Shown here: positions 1 through 8,067 of the stretch, piece after piece
Layout: every line of letters starts with the position of its first letter
Position numbering within the stretch: the stretch's first letter is position 1
Assembly: GCF_000466485.1 (NCBI RefSeq)
Contig: NZ_KE992994.1
Span: forward strand, 1-32,049
From: [Clostridium] symbiosum ATCC 14940
GTDB lineage: Bacteria; Bacillota; Clostridia; Lachnospirales; Lachnospiraceae
DNA length: 32,049 nucleotides
Reading direction: 5' to 3'
Notes under the pieces: generated by a model
The model's database searches: none
What the model was told of the DNA's origin: nothing
What the model saw: only the letters and a program-made list of their open reading frames with translations
Position numbers and translations under genes: made by a program

Positions 1-40
1 GGCGTCCTCACCTGCTTAACTAAATCTCCATATGCTTTAG

Positions 41-67
41 TAGCAGTTCAGACAGCATGAACTGTTA
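41..67. repeat. Short inverted repeat (CAGTTCA / TGAACTG)
   Basis: The arms CAGTTCA (44-50) and TGAACTG (58-64) are perfectly complementary around a 7-base loop, and the pairing extends weakly outward. The CAGTTCA...TGAACTG(T)TAC theme recurs at the ends of the longer intergenic palindrome at 17002-17140, so this may be a minimal or decayed member of the same family. It could equally be an isolated hairpin from the end of an upstream gene. Confidence 0.45.
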
Positions 68-164
68 CCAAATGATTGCAATGATGGGGAAAATTGGGTA
101 TGATAGTAATGTACCGCGGCAGCACCGCGAAACGCCGGTACAGGAAATGAGAGGAGATGATAGG

Positions 165-785
165 ATGAATGAGAAATTGACGATTACATGGCTGGGACAT
201 TCCTGTTTTAAGGTGGAGTCCGGAGGATATTCCGTGGTTTTTGATCCATATGCAGACGGAAAAGTTCCCGGATTAAAACCGCTCAGAATCGAAGCCGACG
301 AGGTTTTATGCAGCCATGAGCATTCGGACCATAACTTCCGTGAGGCAGTAACACTCAGAAACAGGAATGTGGCGTCGCCGTTTCGGATTCAGGAAATTTC
401 CACTTACCATGATGAAAAGCAGGGTGACCTGAGAGGCAAAAGTACGATACATATTCTGGATGACGGAGTATTCCGAATTGCCCATATGGGAGATTTGGGA
501 TGCGAACTGCCGAAAGAACAGAGAGAAATGCTGAAAGATTTGGATGTTTTAATGATACCGGTGGGAGGCTATTACACGATTGATGCGGCCCAGGCCCGTC
601 AATTGGTGGAGTACGTGACTCCCAATGTGGTGATTCCCATGCATTACCGTGGAATGGGCTTTGGCTTTGATGTGCTGGGTTCGGTCAACGAATACCTGGG
701 ATTATGCCAGAATGTAGTGCGGTATCAGAACGTTATCGAAATTACGAAGGACATGCCGAGACAGACTGCGGCAATGACATTTTAA
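165..785 (+). CDS. MBL-fold metallohydrolase, UlaG/YtkL-like
   Basis: This is a cytoplasmic metallo-beta-lactamase-fold hydrolase of about 206 residues, the usual size for the small UlaG/YtkL-like group. Visible motifs are WLGHSCF near the N-terminus, the zinc signature HEHSDHN, GD in HMGDLG, and the C-terminal PMHYR histidine; spacing and order fit the fold. The start at 165 is chosen because GAGGAG (151-156) lies 8 bases upstream; the frame stays open back to 57, but the extra 36 residues look non-coding. The substrate cannot be read from the sequence, since this family includes lactonases, phosphodiesterases and many uncharacterised enzymes. It is separated from the next gene by a hairpin terminator and is probably not part of the following regulon. 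Confidence 0.88.
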   Translation: MNEKLTITWLGHSCFKVESGGYSVVFDPYADGKVPGLKPLRIEADEVLCSHEHSDHNFREAVTLRNRNVASPFRIQEISTYHDEKQGDLRGKSTIHILDDGVFRIAHMGDLGCELPKEQREMLKDLDVLMIPVGGYYTIDAAQARQLVEYVTPNVVIPMHYRGMGFGFDVLGSVNEYLGLCQNVVRYQNVIEITKDMPRQTAAMTF

Positions 786-789
786 CAAC

Positions 790-823
790 GGTAACCTGCA
801 GGCACCGCGCACGGGTTACCGCC
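790..823 (+). repeat. 34-bp dispersed palindromic repeat, copy 1
   Basis: A palindrome bounded by GGTAACC and GGTTACC directly follows the hydrolase gene. Nearly the same 34 bases occur in opposite orientation at 6500-6533, with about six differences. Both copies are intergenic. It may act as a transcript-stabilising hairpin or be a small REP-like element. Confidence 0.6.
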
Positions 824-838
824 ACCAGTGAAAGCATA

Positions 839-866
839 CCCCGGAAACCACATTTCCGGGGTTTCG
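839..866 (+). terminator. Hairpin terminator after the MBL hydrolase
   Basis: CCCCGGAAA (839-847) pairs perfectly with TTTCCGGGG (853-861) around a 5-base loop and is followed by a short TTT tract. The U tract is weak, so termination may be incomplete. Position between two transcription units supports the call. Confidence 0.65.
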
Positions 867-869
867 CTA

Positions 870-898
870 TTGACATTTAAAAACCATTGTGTTAATTT
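870..898 (+). promoter_or_regulatory. Probable promoter of the LacI-family regulator
   Basis: TTGACA (870-875) is a perfect -35 box. A 17-base spacer leads to TAATTT (893-898) as a fair -10 box. The palindromic operator begins about six bases after it, a position where a bound repressor would block initiation, so autoregulation is likely. Confidence 0.6.
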
Positions 899-903
899 AT
901 ATA

Positions 904-917
904 TAAACACGTGTAAA
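904..917. promoter_or_regulatory. LacI-type operator 1
   Basis: TAAACACGTGTAAA contains the perfect palindromic core ACACGTGT (907-914). It closely resembles the sites at 2065-2080 and 2129-2142. A central CG with symmetric flanks is typical of LacI-family operators. It lies between the predicted promoter and the start of the LacI-family gene, suggesting that the regulator binds here. Confidence 0.7.
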
Positions 918-948
918 TAAAAAAATATTTGTGCAGAAGGTATAAAAT

Positions 949-1950
949 ATGGCCACCAGAAAAGATGTTGCTGACCTGGCAGGGGTATCTCCTGCAGTAG
1001 TCTCTTATGTATTAAACAAATCGAATTATGTAAGTGAAGAAAAAAGGGCCGCAGTATTAAAAGCGGTGGAAAAGCTGAATTATCAGCCCAATTATATGGG
1101 CCGGAGCCTGAAAAATAAAAAGACGAATAATCTAGGACTCATTTGCGACGATATCCGAAGTGAACTTTTTGCCGAGATTGCATTCTACAGCGAGAGATAT
1201 GCCTATGAGAATGGCTACAGTTTGTTTTTATGCACCAGCCATCAGGATGATAAATTTTTGAATGGCATTGTGGATCACCGGCTGGACGGAATATTTCTGG
1301 CAACCAGTATTTACAGCACCGAACAGATTAACCAGATTGCAAAGAGCAATATCCCGGTTGCCCTATACAAGGCGCATCATTATGATAATCTGGATCCGCG
1401 CGTAAAGTGCATTGAGGTGGATTACCGCAAAGCGGCTTATATGCTGACGGAACGTCTGATTCAGAAAGGACATGAGAGAATTGCATTTTTCCCTCCGTAC
1501 CGCTCTAAGCTCAGCTACTGGGAAAGCGCTGACTTCCGTTTTAAAGGCTATCAGGATGCAATGAGACATTATGGACGCCCGGTGGAAGAGACGTTAATCT
1601 GTTATGACAATGAGTATTATGAGGACATTATGAAAAAGGCGGAGGAAATCTGCCGCCGCAGTCTTAAGGAAGAGGGAAGGATTGCATTCGTGACAGGGAA
1701 TGATTATCTGGCAATCCGGATAATGACATATTTAAAGGAAGTAAAGCTTTATAACCCGGAGACAGTGTCGATCACCGGAATGGATAATACGTCTTCGGCT
1801 GGAATTGCCAGCCCGTCTCTGACGACGGCAGGCTTTTCAAAGGTAGACGTAGCAAAGGCCGTGGTGGACTATCTGATTCACGGCGCAGATGCAGAAGGAA
1901 TCAAGACGAAAAAGATTCCCGTATTTTTAGTAGAAGGCAATAGCGGATGA
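949..1950 (+). CDS. LacI-family transcriptional regulator
   Basis: The 333-residue protein has the standard LacI layout. Residues 2-50 form the helix-turn-helix and hinge region (KDVADLAGVSPAVVSYVLN, then the YQPNYMGRSLK hinge), followed by a periplasmic-binding-protein-like sensor domain with the late motif SITGMDNTSSA. Length is normal for the family. It is flanked by three near-identical palindromic sites: one in its own promoter region and two ahead of the downstream uptake and catabolism genes. The likely role is a repressor of that set, relieved by a substrate or pathway intermediate, and of itself. The effector is unknown. The putative A/T-rich leader 918-948 has only a weak ribosome binding site (AGAAGG, 936-941, seven bases before ATG). 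Confidence 0.93.
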   Translation: MATRKDVADLAGVSPAVVSYVLNKSNYVSEEKRAAVLKAVEKLNYQPNYMGRSLKNKKTNNLGLICDDIRSELFAEIAFYSERYAYENGYSLFLCTSHQDDKFLNGIVDHRLDGIFLATSIYSTEQINQIAKSNIPVALYKAHHYDNLDPRVKCIEVDYRKAAYMLTERLIQKGHERIAFFPPYRSKLSYWESADFRFKGYQDAMRHYGRPVEETLICYDNEYYEDIMKKAEEICRRSLKEEGRIAFVTGNDYLAIRIMTYLKEVKLYNPETVSITGMDNTSSAGIASPSLTTAGFSKVDVAKAVVDYLIHGADAEGIKTKKIPVFLVEGNSG

Positions 1951-1956
1951 TAAACC

Positions 1957-2042
1957 GTTACTGTTCAGGTAACATCCCGTGAGGTGTTTTGTTCACGGAA
2001 CGGCGCTGTTCGGCAGGGCCGTGAATCGTAACGATAAACCTG
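1957..2042. repeat. Imperfect intergenic palindrome related to the 139-bp repeat
   Basis: Nested arms are visible: CAGGT (1965-1969) with ACCTG (2038-2042), and TTCACGG (1992-1998) with CCGTGAA (2019-2025). GTTAC (1957-1961) and GTAAC (2028-2032) lie near the outer ends. Its left part reads TCCCGTGAGGTGTTTT, close to TTCCGCGAGGTGTTTT in the repeats at 10279 and 17002, so it appears to be a diverged relative. It directly follows the LacI-family stop codon and could also form a terminating hairpin. Confidence 0.6.
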
Positions 2043-2064
2043 AAGCTATTGTTTTTAAGAATAT

Positions 2065-2080
2065 ATTTACTCGTGTAAAT
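2065..2080. promoter_or_regulatory. LacI-type operator 2
   Basis: ATTTACTCGTGTAAAT is a 16-base palindrome with one imperfect central pair. It matches the other two sites around the LacI-family gene and lies about 100 bases upstream of the first gene of the metabolic set. With the site 64 bases downstream it could support looping or cooperative binding. Confidence 0.7.
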
Positions 2081-2128
2081 ACCATGATGGATCAATAATC
2101 AATATTTTCTTTATTTTTTATTTAAGAA

Positions 2129-2142
2129 TTTACACGTGTAAA
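2129..2142. promoter_or_regulatory. LacI-type operator 3, perfect palindrome
   Basis: TTTACACGTGTAAA is a perfect 14-base palindrome, the best of the three sites. It lies just upstream of the ribosome binding site of the FG-GAP-like gene, in a place suited to repression of the whole downstream operon. No confident -35/-10 pair was found around it; the A/T-rich stretch 2050-2128 presumably holds the promoter. Confidence 0.75.
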
Positions 2143-2166
2143 CAAATCAGGGAGGGATGAAAGAAA

Positions 2167-3219
2167 TTGAAGGTGGAGAAAGAGATCCTGATGGAACAGA
2201 TCCCCGGACTTTATGCGGTAGGGGAGATTCTTCTGGACGAGGAACTGTACTATGCGGCAGCTTCTGAAAACCGTGGCGGCGAGCTGTATTTAGTCCACAG
2301 CATGACGAAGGAAATCAGTGAGCTTCAGGGATGCCAGGGAGGCGTGATGGCAGTGCTGGGAGCGGCGCAGGAGAGGGCAATTCTCTGTATCGAAGAATTT
2401 TACCCGGTGTTTGACTCGGCTGGAGCGAAGATCGTGAAGGCAGAGCTTGAGCGGACCGGGAAGGGCTGGGCCGCATCACGGCGAAAGACGGTGGCTGAGG
2501 TTCCCTATGTACACCGGATTGCACAGCTTACGGAGGAAGACGGAAATTTTATTGCGGCCGGAAAGCTCTGTAAGCACAAGGATTGTTCGGATGACTGGTC
2601 CACTTCGGGGAGTATGGAAATCGGCCGGTACGAACCGGAGGAAGGCGTCTCGTCCTTTGAACGGGTCCGGGACGGGATTTATAAACACCATGCAATGTTT
2701 ATCAGGAAAAATGAATCGGGTTATGACAATCTCTATTATGGAGGAAGCGAAGGAGCGTTTGTGACAACACGCAAAAACGGAACCTGGGAGACGAGACAGA
2801 TTTTGGACGTACCGGTAAGTGATATTGTCTGTTACGATTTGGATGGGGACGGAATGGATGAAATTGCCATAATTGAAGGATTCCATGGCGATAAAGCCGT
2901 TATTTTCAAACAAGGTGCAGGCGGATATGAGAGGGCGCTGGAACTGCCGTTAGATTTCGGGCATGTGCTCTGGGGAGGCAGTTTTCTGGGAGGACCCGGA
3001 CTGATAACAGGAAGCAGGGGAGGCGGAATGCAACTGTCCCTGTACCGTTTTAATCCAAACAGGGAAGAAGAAAACAGGCTGTCTGTCCGTTCGGAGACTG
3101 TGATTGACAAGGGGCAGGCACCGGCACAGATTATTGTAAACGAATGGAAAGATAGCGCTGAGATAATAGCTGCAAATCATGGGGTGGCGCAGCTTGTGAG
3201 GTACCGCTGCAGTCTGTAG
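2167..3219 (+). CDS. FG-GAP/VCBS-like beta-propeller protein, unknown function
   Basis: I do not recognise a named family for the whole protein. At residues 224-232 it carries DLDGDGMDE, a calcium-loop motif typical of FG-GAP/VCBS repeats, and other segments look like short beta-strands of a propeller. There is no signal peptide, so it appears cytoplasmic, which is unusual for this fold. It is the first gene after the two operators and precedes the TTT transporter genes, so it probably belongs to that regulon, perhaps as a sugar-binding or lyase-like accessory. The start is uncertain: TTG at 2167 lies 11 bases after GGAGG (2151-2155), while ATG at 2191 lacks a close ribosome binding site. Confidence 0.7.
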   Translation: MKVEKEILMEQIPGLYAVGEILLDEELYYAAASENRGGELYLVHSMTKEISELQGCQGGVMAVLGAAQERAILCIEEFYPVFDSAGAKIVKAELERTGKGWAASRRKTVAEVPYVHRIAQLTEEDGNFIAAGKLCKHKDCSDDWSTSGSMEIGRYEPEEGVSSFERVRDGIYKHHAMFIRKNESGYDNLYYGGSEGAFVTTRKNGTWETRQILDVPVSDIVCYDLDGDGMDEIAIIEGFHGDKAVIFKQGAGGYERALELPLDFGHVLWGGSFLGGPGLITGSRGGGMQLSLYRFNPNREEENRLSVRSETVIDKGQAPAQIIVNEWKDSAEIIAANHGVAQLVRYRCSL

Positions 3220-3337
3220 GGACAGATGAAATAATATCGGTAAAAAGCAGCAGTAAAGAAGCAGCAGTAAAACAGAGAAAAACAACAGTTGTCCGCACGT
3301 GGGACAGCATAAAAGAAAATAAAAAAGGAGAAGAAAA

Positions 3338-4387
3338 ATGAAAAAAAGAATGGCAAAAATGGTTCCTGTATTGTGTGTAGCAGCGATGGTTGGATTGACG
3401 GCATGCAGTTCTGCAAAGCCCGCTGAGACGAAGGCTCCCGAGACAAAAGCGGAGGCGGCATCTGAGAAAGAGCCGGCGGGGGAAGAACCGGCGGCAGCCG
3501 TGGATTTTCCGAAAGATACGCTTAATATTATCTGTCATGCGGCGGCCGGAGGCGGCAGTGATGCACTGGCAAGACAGGTGGCCCAGGGCCTGCAGGATGG
3601 AAACGGCTGGACGGTCACAGTAGATAATAAGACGGGCGGTTCCGGCTCTGTGGGAATGCAGTTTGTCATGAATTCCAAACCGGACGGCTATACCATCGGT
3701 ACGGCTCCGGTGGAGCTTTCCATGATAGAGGCGCTTGGCTATGCACAGCTGGCTCCGGAGGATGTCCAGCTGCTGGGCTGCGGCATGTCCTGGCCGGCGG
3801 CGCTTTATGTGCCTGCCGACGCTCCCTATGATACGCTGGAAGATTTTATCAATTACTGTACGGAGAATCCCGGCAAGGTGCGCGTGGCAAACTCCGGAAT
3901 CGGCTCGATCTGGCATATTGCCGCCTGTGTGTTGGCCGATAAGACGGGAATCGAGATTAACCATGTGCCGTATGACGGAGCTACCGGTGCGGTTACGGCG
4001 CTGCTGGGCAAAGAGATCGATGCTGTTGTGGTCGGTACCTGTGAGGGATATTCCTATGTGGAATCGGGAGATTTTAAATGTCTTGCTTCCTTCAGCGAGG
4101 AGAGAAGCTCCGTTCTTCCTGATGCACCGACGGCCAGGGAACAGGGGCATGACATCAATGTAGTCTGCTGGGTAGGGTTCCTTGCCCCGAAGGGAATTGA
4201 GGAGGCAAAGCAGCAGATCCTAGTGGATGCGTTGAAGAATGTATTTGCCGGCGACGCTTATATTGAATTTTGCAAAGGCAGAGGTTGTGACAGCACTTAT
4301 TATACGCCGGATGAATTCCTTGCCATGGCGGAAGCGGATTATACCTATTATTCCGAGCTGATCTCGGACCTTAAGATTGGTCAGTAA
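3338..4387 (+). CDS. tctC: TTT-family substrate-binding lipoprotein (TctC-like)
   Basis: This is the extracytoplasmic binding component of a tripartite tricarboxylate transporter. The N-terminus is a lipoprotein signal with lipobox LTAC and acylated Cys23, followed by an Ala/Glu/Lys/Pro-rich linker (about 25-60). The mature part has the TctC (Bug) pattern: ICHAAAGGGSD, a loop that holds carboxylate ligands, then DNKTGGSGSVG, NHVPYDGATGAVTALLG and a late TAREQG. Length is normal. A strong AAGGAG site precedes the ATG. TctB and TctA homologues follow at once, making a complete system. The family takes up citrate-like and other carboxylates; here the neighbours point to a sugar acid. The gene symbol reflects family membership, not proven substrate. 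Confidence 0.92.
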   Translation: MKKRMAKMVPVLCVAAMVGLTACSSAKPAETKAPETKAEAASEKEPAGEEPAAAVDFPKDTLNIICHAAAGGGSDALARQVAQGLQDGNGWTVTVDNKTGGSGSVGMQFVMNSKPDGYTIGTAPVELSMIEALGYAQLAPEDVQLLGCGMSWPAALYVPADAPYDTLEDFINYCTENPGKVRVANSGIGSIWHIAACVLADKTGIEINHVPYDGATGAVTALLGKEIDAVVVGTCEGYSYVESGDFKCLASFSEERSSVLPDAPTAREQGHDINVVCWVGFLAPKGIEEAKQQILVDALKNVFAGDAYIEFCKGRGCDSTYYTPDEFLAMAEADYTYYSELISDLKIGQ

Positions 4388-4413
4388 GCGTCCGAATTTT
4401 TAGGAGAATGAAA

Positions 4414-4875
4414 ATGAAGAAGATTACAGGAAATACGATAGTAGGTTTTTTATTTGCGGCGGCAGCCGGTATCACGCTGTATATTTCCAATGCCACGCTG
4501 AAATCGGCTTCTGCGATGGGGGATCCGGGACCGAAGATGTTTCCGAATGCAGTATGTATAGCAATACTGATTCTTTCTGTGATTATTATGGTTCAGTCCG
4601 TTTTTAAATCTGAGAAGCCCTTTAAAGGCGCGCTTTCCACACCGGAAGGAAAGCAGGGCTGTACAAGAATGATATTGGTTCTGTCAGATTTGGCGCTTTT
4701 TCTAATCCTCTGGAGATATGTGCCGTTTCTGGCGGCAGGGGTCATTTTTATCTTCCTGCTTTGTATGGTCTTCAGAGAAAAACTTCTGTTCTCTATTATC
4801 TATTCAGCGGCAGTGACAGGCGCTCTGTATTTTGTGTTTACGATCCTGCTGAAAGTGAATTTGAATATTTGCTGA
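4414..4875 (+). CDS. tctB: TTT-family small membrane protein (TctB-like)
   Basis: The product of about 153 residues has four predicted membrane segments (around residues 8-24, 40-58, 82-110 and 118-142), as in the TctB/DUF1468 small subunit of tripartite tricarboxylate transporters. Sequence conservation in this subunit is always low; membrane layout and position between TctC and TctA homologues carry the call. The start at 4414 is chosen because AGGAG (4402-4406) is seven bases upstream. An in-frame ATG at 4408 would leave only one base of spacing. Confidence 0.87.
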   Translation: MKKITGNTIVGFLFAAAAGITLYISNATLKSASAMGDPGPKMFPNAVCIAILILSVIIMVQSVFKSEKPFKGALSTPEGKQGCTRMILVLSDLALFLILWRYVPFLAAGVIFIFLLCMVFREKLLFSIIYSAAVTGALYFVFTILLKVNLNIC

Positions 4876-4956
4876 CGGACAGAAGCGGCGGCCATGAATG
4901 CCGGTGTTCATGGCCTTTGGGACAGAAATCACAATCACGGTTAATGAGGTGACTAT

Positions 4957-6450
4957 ATGGATTATTTATCAGCAATACAAACTGCATTTTCTCCCGGCTG
5001 CCTGTTCTGTATCACAATGGGCGTACTGATGGGGCTGGTAGTGGGAACCCTGCCCGGCCTGACCTCGGTGATGGCTGTCTCCCTGATTACGCCCCTCACG
5101 TTTAAGATGGATCCGGTCAATGGCTTCGGCATGCTGCTCGGCGTATACAATTCCGCCATTTTTTCAGGAGGGATATCGGCAATTGCGATCAATACGCCGG
5201 GGACACCTGCCTCCATCGCAACCACCTTTGACGGATATAAAATATCCAAACGGGGCAGAACCGGGTTTGCGCTTGGGGTCAACACGATTTATTCCGTCAT
5301 GGGAGGAATCTTTTCCACCGTGGCCCTGATGATTGCCTGTGAACCTCTGGCCAGCTTTGCCCTGAAATTCGGTTCGGCGGAGTACTTCTGGCTTGCCATT
5401 TTCGGCCTTTCCATGATGATCAGCATTTCCCATGTCGCTCTTGCGAAAGGGCTGGTGGTCGGCGCACTCGGCCTCCTGCTCAGCACTATAGGCCTTGATC
5501 CGATGCTGGGAAGCAAGCGTTTTGTAGGAGGCAATGTGGCGCTGCTTGACGGAATTTCTTTTATCCCGGTTTTAATAGGCCTGTTCGGCATCGGGGAGAT
5601 GCTGTACCAGATATTTGAAAATGTAAAGGAAAGCAAGAAAGAAGATATTGCCGTTGTCGGTAAAAAGGCTCGTGTGCTTCCGACTAAGGCGGAGCATCGC
5701 AGGATGGCGCTTCCGGCTTTTATCGGTTCGATAATCGGTGTGGTAGTCGGAATCGTTCCGGGAACCGGCGGGGACATTTCCGCACTGATATCCTGGGATG
5801 TTTCCAAGCGCGTTTCCAAACACCCGGAAGAATACGGAGACGGCTCGATTGAAGGTCTTGCGACGACATGCGCATCGAACAATGCGTCGATTGGCGGTGC
5901 TTTGACCACGGCACTTGCACTGGGCATCCCCGGGGACTCCAGCACGGCTGTGCTTCTGGGCGCTCTGACTATGTACGGAATGGTGACAGGTCCCACGCTG
6001 CTCAGTAAAAGCAGCGACTTCGTCTGCCGCCTGTACATCATCATGCTGCTTGCCAACATCATTATCCTGCCATTGGGACTGCTCTCGGCAAAGGTCTGTA
6101 TCAAGCTGCTGAGCGTAAAAAATGAGTATATCCAGATGGCGGTGCTTCTAATCTGCTGTATCGGAGCCTACTCGCTGAACCGGAGCTATTTTGATGTAAT
6201 TATCATGTTTATTGCCGGTATCCTCGGCTTTTTCTTCCGCAAGTTCGACTACCCGCTGGGGCCCCTGGTGCTGGGGCTGCTTCTGGGAGGCATGTGCGAG
6301 ACGAATCTGAGACGTACTCTGATGCTGTCGGGAGGGAGTCTGATGCGCCTTTTCACAACACCGATCTCCATGCTTCTGGTAGGACTGATTCTGCTGGCAA
6401 TCGGCTGGCCCGTAATCAGTGAATTTAAGGGAAGGAAAAAGAAAAGCTAG
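4957..6450 (+). CDS. tctA: TTT-family large membrane permease (TctA-like)
   Basis: The 497-residue multi-pass membrane protein matches TctA in length and motifs. The N-terminal GTLPGLTSVMA and the internal GIVPGTGGDIS are the two related glycine/proline-rich loops of the family; INTPGTPASIATTFDGY and LALGIPGDSSTAVLLGAL are also characteristic. It forms the transport channel with the TctB homologue, driven by an ion gradient and fed by the TctC-like binding protein. ATG at 4957 follows TGAGGTGA at 4944-4951. The tail GRKKKS is a positively charged cytoplasmic end. Downstream comes a 34-bp repeat and then catabolic enzymes of the same set. Confidence 0.94.
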   Translation: MDYLSAIQTAFSPGCLFCITMGVLMGLVVGTLPGLTSVMAVSLITPLTFKMDPVNGFGMLLGVYNSAIFSGGISAIAINTPGTPASIATTFDGYKISKRGRTGFALGVNTIYSVMGGIFSTVALMIACEPLASFALKFGSAEYFWLAIFGLSMMISISHVALAKGLVVGALGLLLSTIGLDPMLGSKRFVGGNVALLDGISFIPVLIGLFGIGEMLYQIFENVKESKKEDIAVVGKKARVLPTKAEHRRMALPAFIGSIIGVVVGIVPGTGGDISALISWDVSKRVSKHPEEYGDGSIEGLATTCASNNASIGGALTTALALGIPGDSSTAVLLGALTMYGMVTGPTLLSKSSDFVCRLYIIMLLANIIILPLGLLSAKVCIKLLSVKNEYIQMAVLLICCIGAYSLNRSYFDVIIMFIAGILGFFFRKFDYPLGPLVLGLLLGGMCETNLRRTLMLSGGSLMRLFTTPISMLLVGLILLAIGWPVISEFKGRKKKS

Positions 6451-6499
6451 CGGCAGTTCAGGCATTCAGGCAGTCTGAATGAAGGAAACATTTATTGAT

Positions 6500-6533
6500 G
6501 GCGGTGACCTGTGCGCGGGGCGTGCAGGTTATC
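6500..6533 (-). repeat. 34-bp dispersed palindromic repeat, copy 2
   Basis: Read on the minus strand, this is nearly the same 34 bases as at 790-823, with the shared blocks TAACCTGCA, CCGCGCAC and ACCGCC. It forms a GACCTG...CAGGTT hairpin in the gap between the permease and the isomerase genes. A separate small hairpin, CATTCAG/CTGAATG (6463-6481), precedes it. It may influence stability of the polycistronic message. Confidence 0.6.
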
Positions 6534-6563
6534 GTATAAAAAGTTATAAGAAAGAGGTAACAG

Positions 6564-7487
6564 ATGCAGAATATATTGCCATCCATCCATTTGCTGGAAA
6601 TCTTTATGCCGGTGGCGGACCGGGAGGATTTTCTCGTCGGGATGCTGGAGGAAGTGAAGAATATTGATTTTTACAAGGGAATTGAACTGCCGGTTATTTT
6701 CCAGAAGGAGAATATCGCCAAGGTGAGGCGGATTGCCCGGGAAAAGAGCTACCAGGTTACCGAGTGGGCATCGCCTGATATCATAAAAAGAGGATACAAT
6801 CTGTCCTCCACGGACAGGGAGCTGAGGGGAAAATCGGTCGGTTACGCGGTGGAGCTTATGAAAATTGCAGCGGAAGCCGGAACTGCGATTGTCGGCCTTC
6901 CATCAGGAGATGATCCGGGTGATTTAAAGCGGGAAGAGGCGAAAAAAGCGCTTTTTGATTCCTATTGCCGTATCTCAGAGGCGGCGAAGGAATATGACGG
7001 CCTGCATCTGACGCTGGAGCCGCTGGATCGGTATGTACACAAGAAACAGCTGATGGGACCGATCCATGAGGTGGCGGAATGGTTCGGCGTGCTTAAAAAG
7101 ATCTGTCCCAATTTCTACCTGCACTGGGACAGCGCCCATGAGGCTCTTGCAGGCATCGGCCTGATGGAATCGCTGGAGGCGGCCCTGCCTTATATGGCGC
7201 AGTTTCATATCTGCAACTGTGTGACGGAACCGTCTCATCCATACTATGGCGATTTTCATATGGAGGTGGGGAGAGCCCCACATTATAAGAATTGGGGATA
7301 CCTGACTCCTGAGATAGCCGCCGGTTTATTAAAACGTGCTGCTGAGGGAAATCCGGCGGAGGGAATAACAAACACCCACGTAGCCGTGGAAGTGCGCAGC
7401 CATATGGGAGACGCACTCTGGGAGAGAGAGAGAGACATCCGCGGATTTTTAATGAGAGCGTTTGACCTGGCAGGCCTCTCGTATTAA
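6564..7487 (+). CDS. TIM-barrel sugar isomerase/epimerase
   Basis: The 307-residue protein belongs to the AP-endonuclease-2-type TIM-barrel superfamily of sugar isomerases, epimerases and inosose dehydratase-like enzymes. Metal-binding residues are visible in order: Glu in LTLEPLDRY, Asp and His in HWDSAH, His in QFHICN and Glu in VEVRSH. No signal peptide is present, so it is cytoplasmic. GAGGTAAC precedes ATG 6564. It lies between the transporter and YhcH/oxidoreductase/aldolase genes, consistent with interconverting the imported sugar or its keto form. Exact substrate cannot be assigned. Confidence 0.85.
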   Translation: MQNILPSIHLLEIFMPVADREDFLVGMLEEVKNIDFYKGIELPVIFQKENIAKVRRIAREKSYQVTEWASPDIIKRGYNLSSTDRELRGKSVGYAVELMKIAAEAGTAIVGLPSGDDPGDLKREEAKKALFDSYCRISEAAKEYDGLHLTLEPLDRYVHKKQLMGPIHEVAEWFGVLKKICPNFYLHWDSAHEALAGIGLMESLEAALPYMAQFHICNCVTEPSHPYYGDFHMEVGRAPHYKNWGYLTPEIAAGLLKRAAEGNPAEGITNTHVAVEVRSHMGDALWERERDIRGFLMRAFDLAGLSY

Positions 7488-7498
7488 TTAAGAAAGCG

Positions 7499-7549
7499 GG
7501 TTACTGTTTGCAGAACCGCGCTTTTCAGCGTGGCTGTGGATAGTAACAG
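7499..7549. repeat. Imperfect intergenic inverted repeat (GTTAC...GTAAC)
   Basis: The ends GTTACT (about 7500) and AGTAAC (about 7548) are inverted copies, with CTGTTTGCAG and CTGTGGATAG as further imperfect matching flanks and an internal AACCGCGC like that in the 34-bp repeats. It fills the gap between the isomerase gene and the yhcH-like gene. It is probably another decayed member of the intergenic palindrome group. Confidence 0.4.
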
Positions 7550-7569
7550 GGCAGCAGGAGGAGAATGAG

Positions 7570-8025
7570 ATGATACTTGATTATATGAAAAACTACCGGA
7601 TGTATAATTCACTTGTTTCGAATCTGGAGGAAGGGATGACGTTTGTCAATACGCTCCTGGATAAGCCGGAAGGCCGCTATGAGGCGGAGCATGGTATCTA
7701 CGCCATGGTTCAAATCGGAGTGACCTCCGATATCGGCAAAGACCGGATGGAGACACATGAAAAATATCTGGATGTGCAGATGGTATTCGAGGGGCGGGAG
7801 ACATTTGAGTGGGAGGAAGCGTCTGAGCTGGAAGCGGAGACGGAATACGATCCGGAGACGGATTTCAAGTTTTACAGGGGAGGCGGAAAGAAAATTCTTG
7901 CCACAGAGGGCATGTTCTATATTCTGTTTCCCCAGGACGCCCACAGGTGCCGGGGAATGGCCGGGAAAGAAGGGGAAAAGTACCGCAAGATTGTGCTGAA
8001 GCTTCCGGTGGAAACGAAGCGGTAA
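7570..8025 (+). CDS. YhcH/YjgK/YiaL family protein (NanQ-like)
   Basis: The 151-residue protein has the DUF386 (YhcH/YjgK/YiaL) cupin-like fold signature: HEKYLDVQMVFEG around His63 and the late FPQDAHRC with His125, plus acidic residues in between. Length is typical. The best studied relative, NanQ, speeds anomerisation of sialic acids, and YiaL-type members sit in sugar-acid pathways. Here it neighbours a NanA/DapA-type aldolase, supporting a role on a carboxylated sugar. GGAGGAG at 7557-7563 gives a strong ribosome binding site. Confidence 0.88.
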   Translation: MILDYMKNYRMYNSLVSNLEEGMTFVNTLLDKPEGRYEAEHGIYAMVQIGVTSDIGKDRMETHEKYLDVQMVFEGRETFEWEEASELEAETEYDPETDFKFYRGGGKKILATEGMFYILFPQDAHRCRGMAGKEGEKYRKIVLKLPVETKR

Positions 8026-8067
8026 GCGTTGGCCTCTGCCGTTACGGCAATTTAAAGGAGAAGGTGT

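Noticed and set aside
5289-6104. 271-codon minus-strand frame inside the tctA-like gene
   Set aside because: It is opposite a clearly conserved membrane protein and has no ribosome binding site or family likeness.
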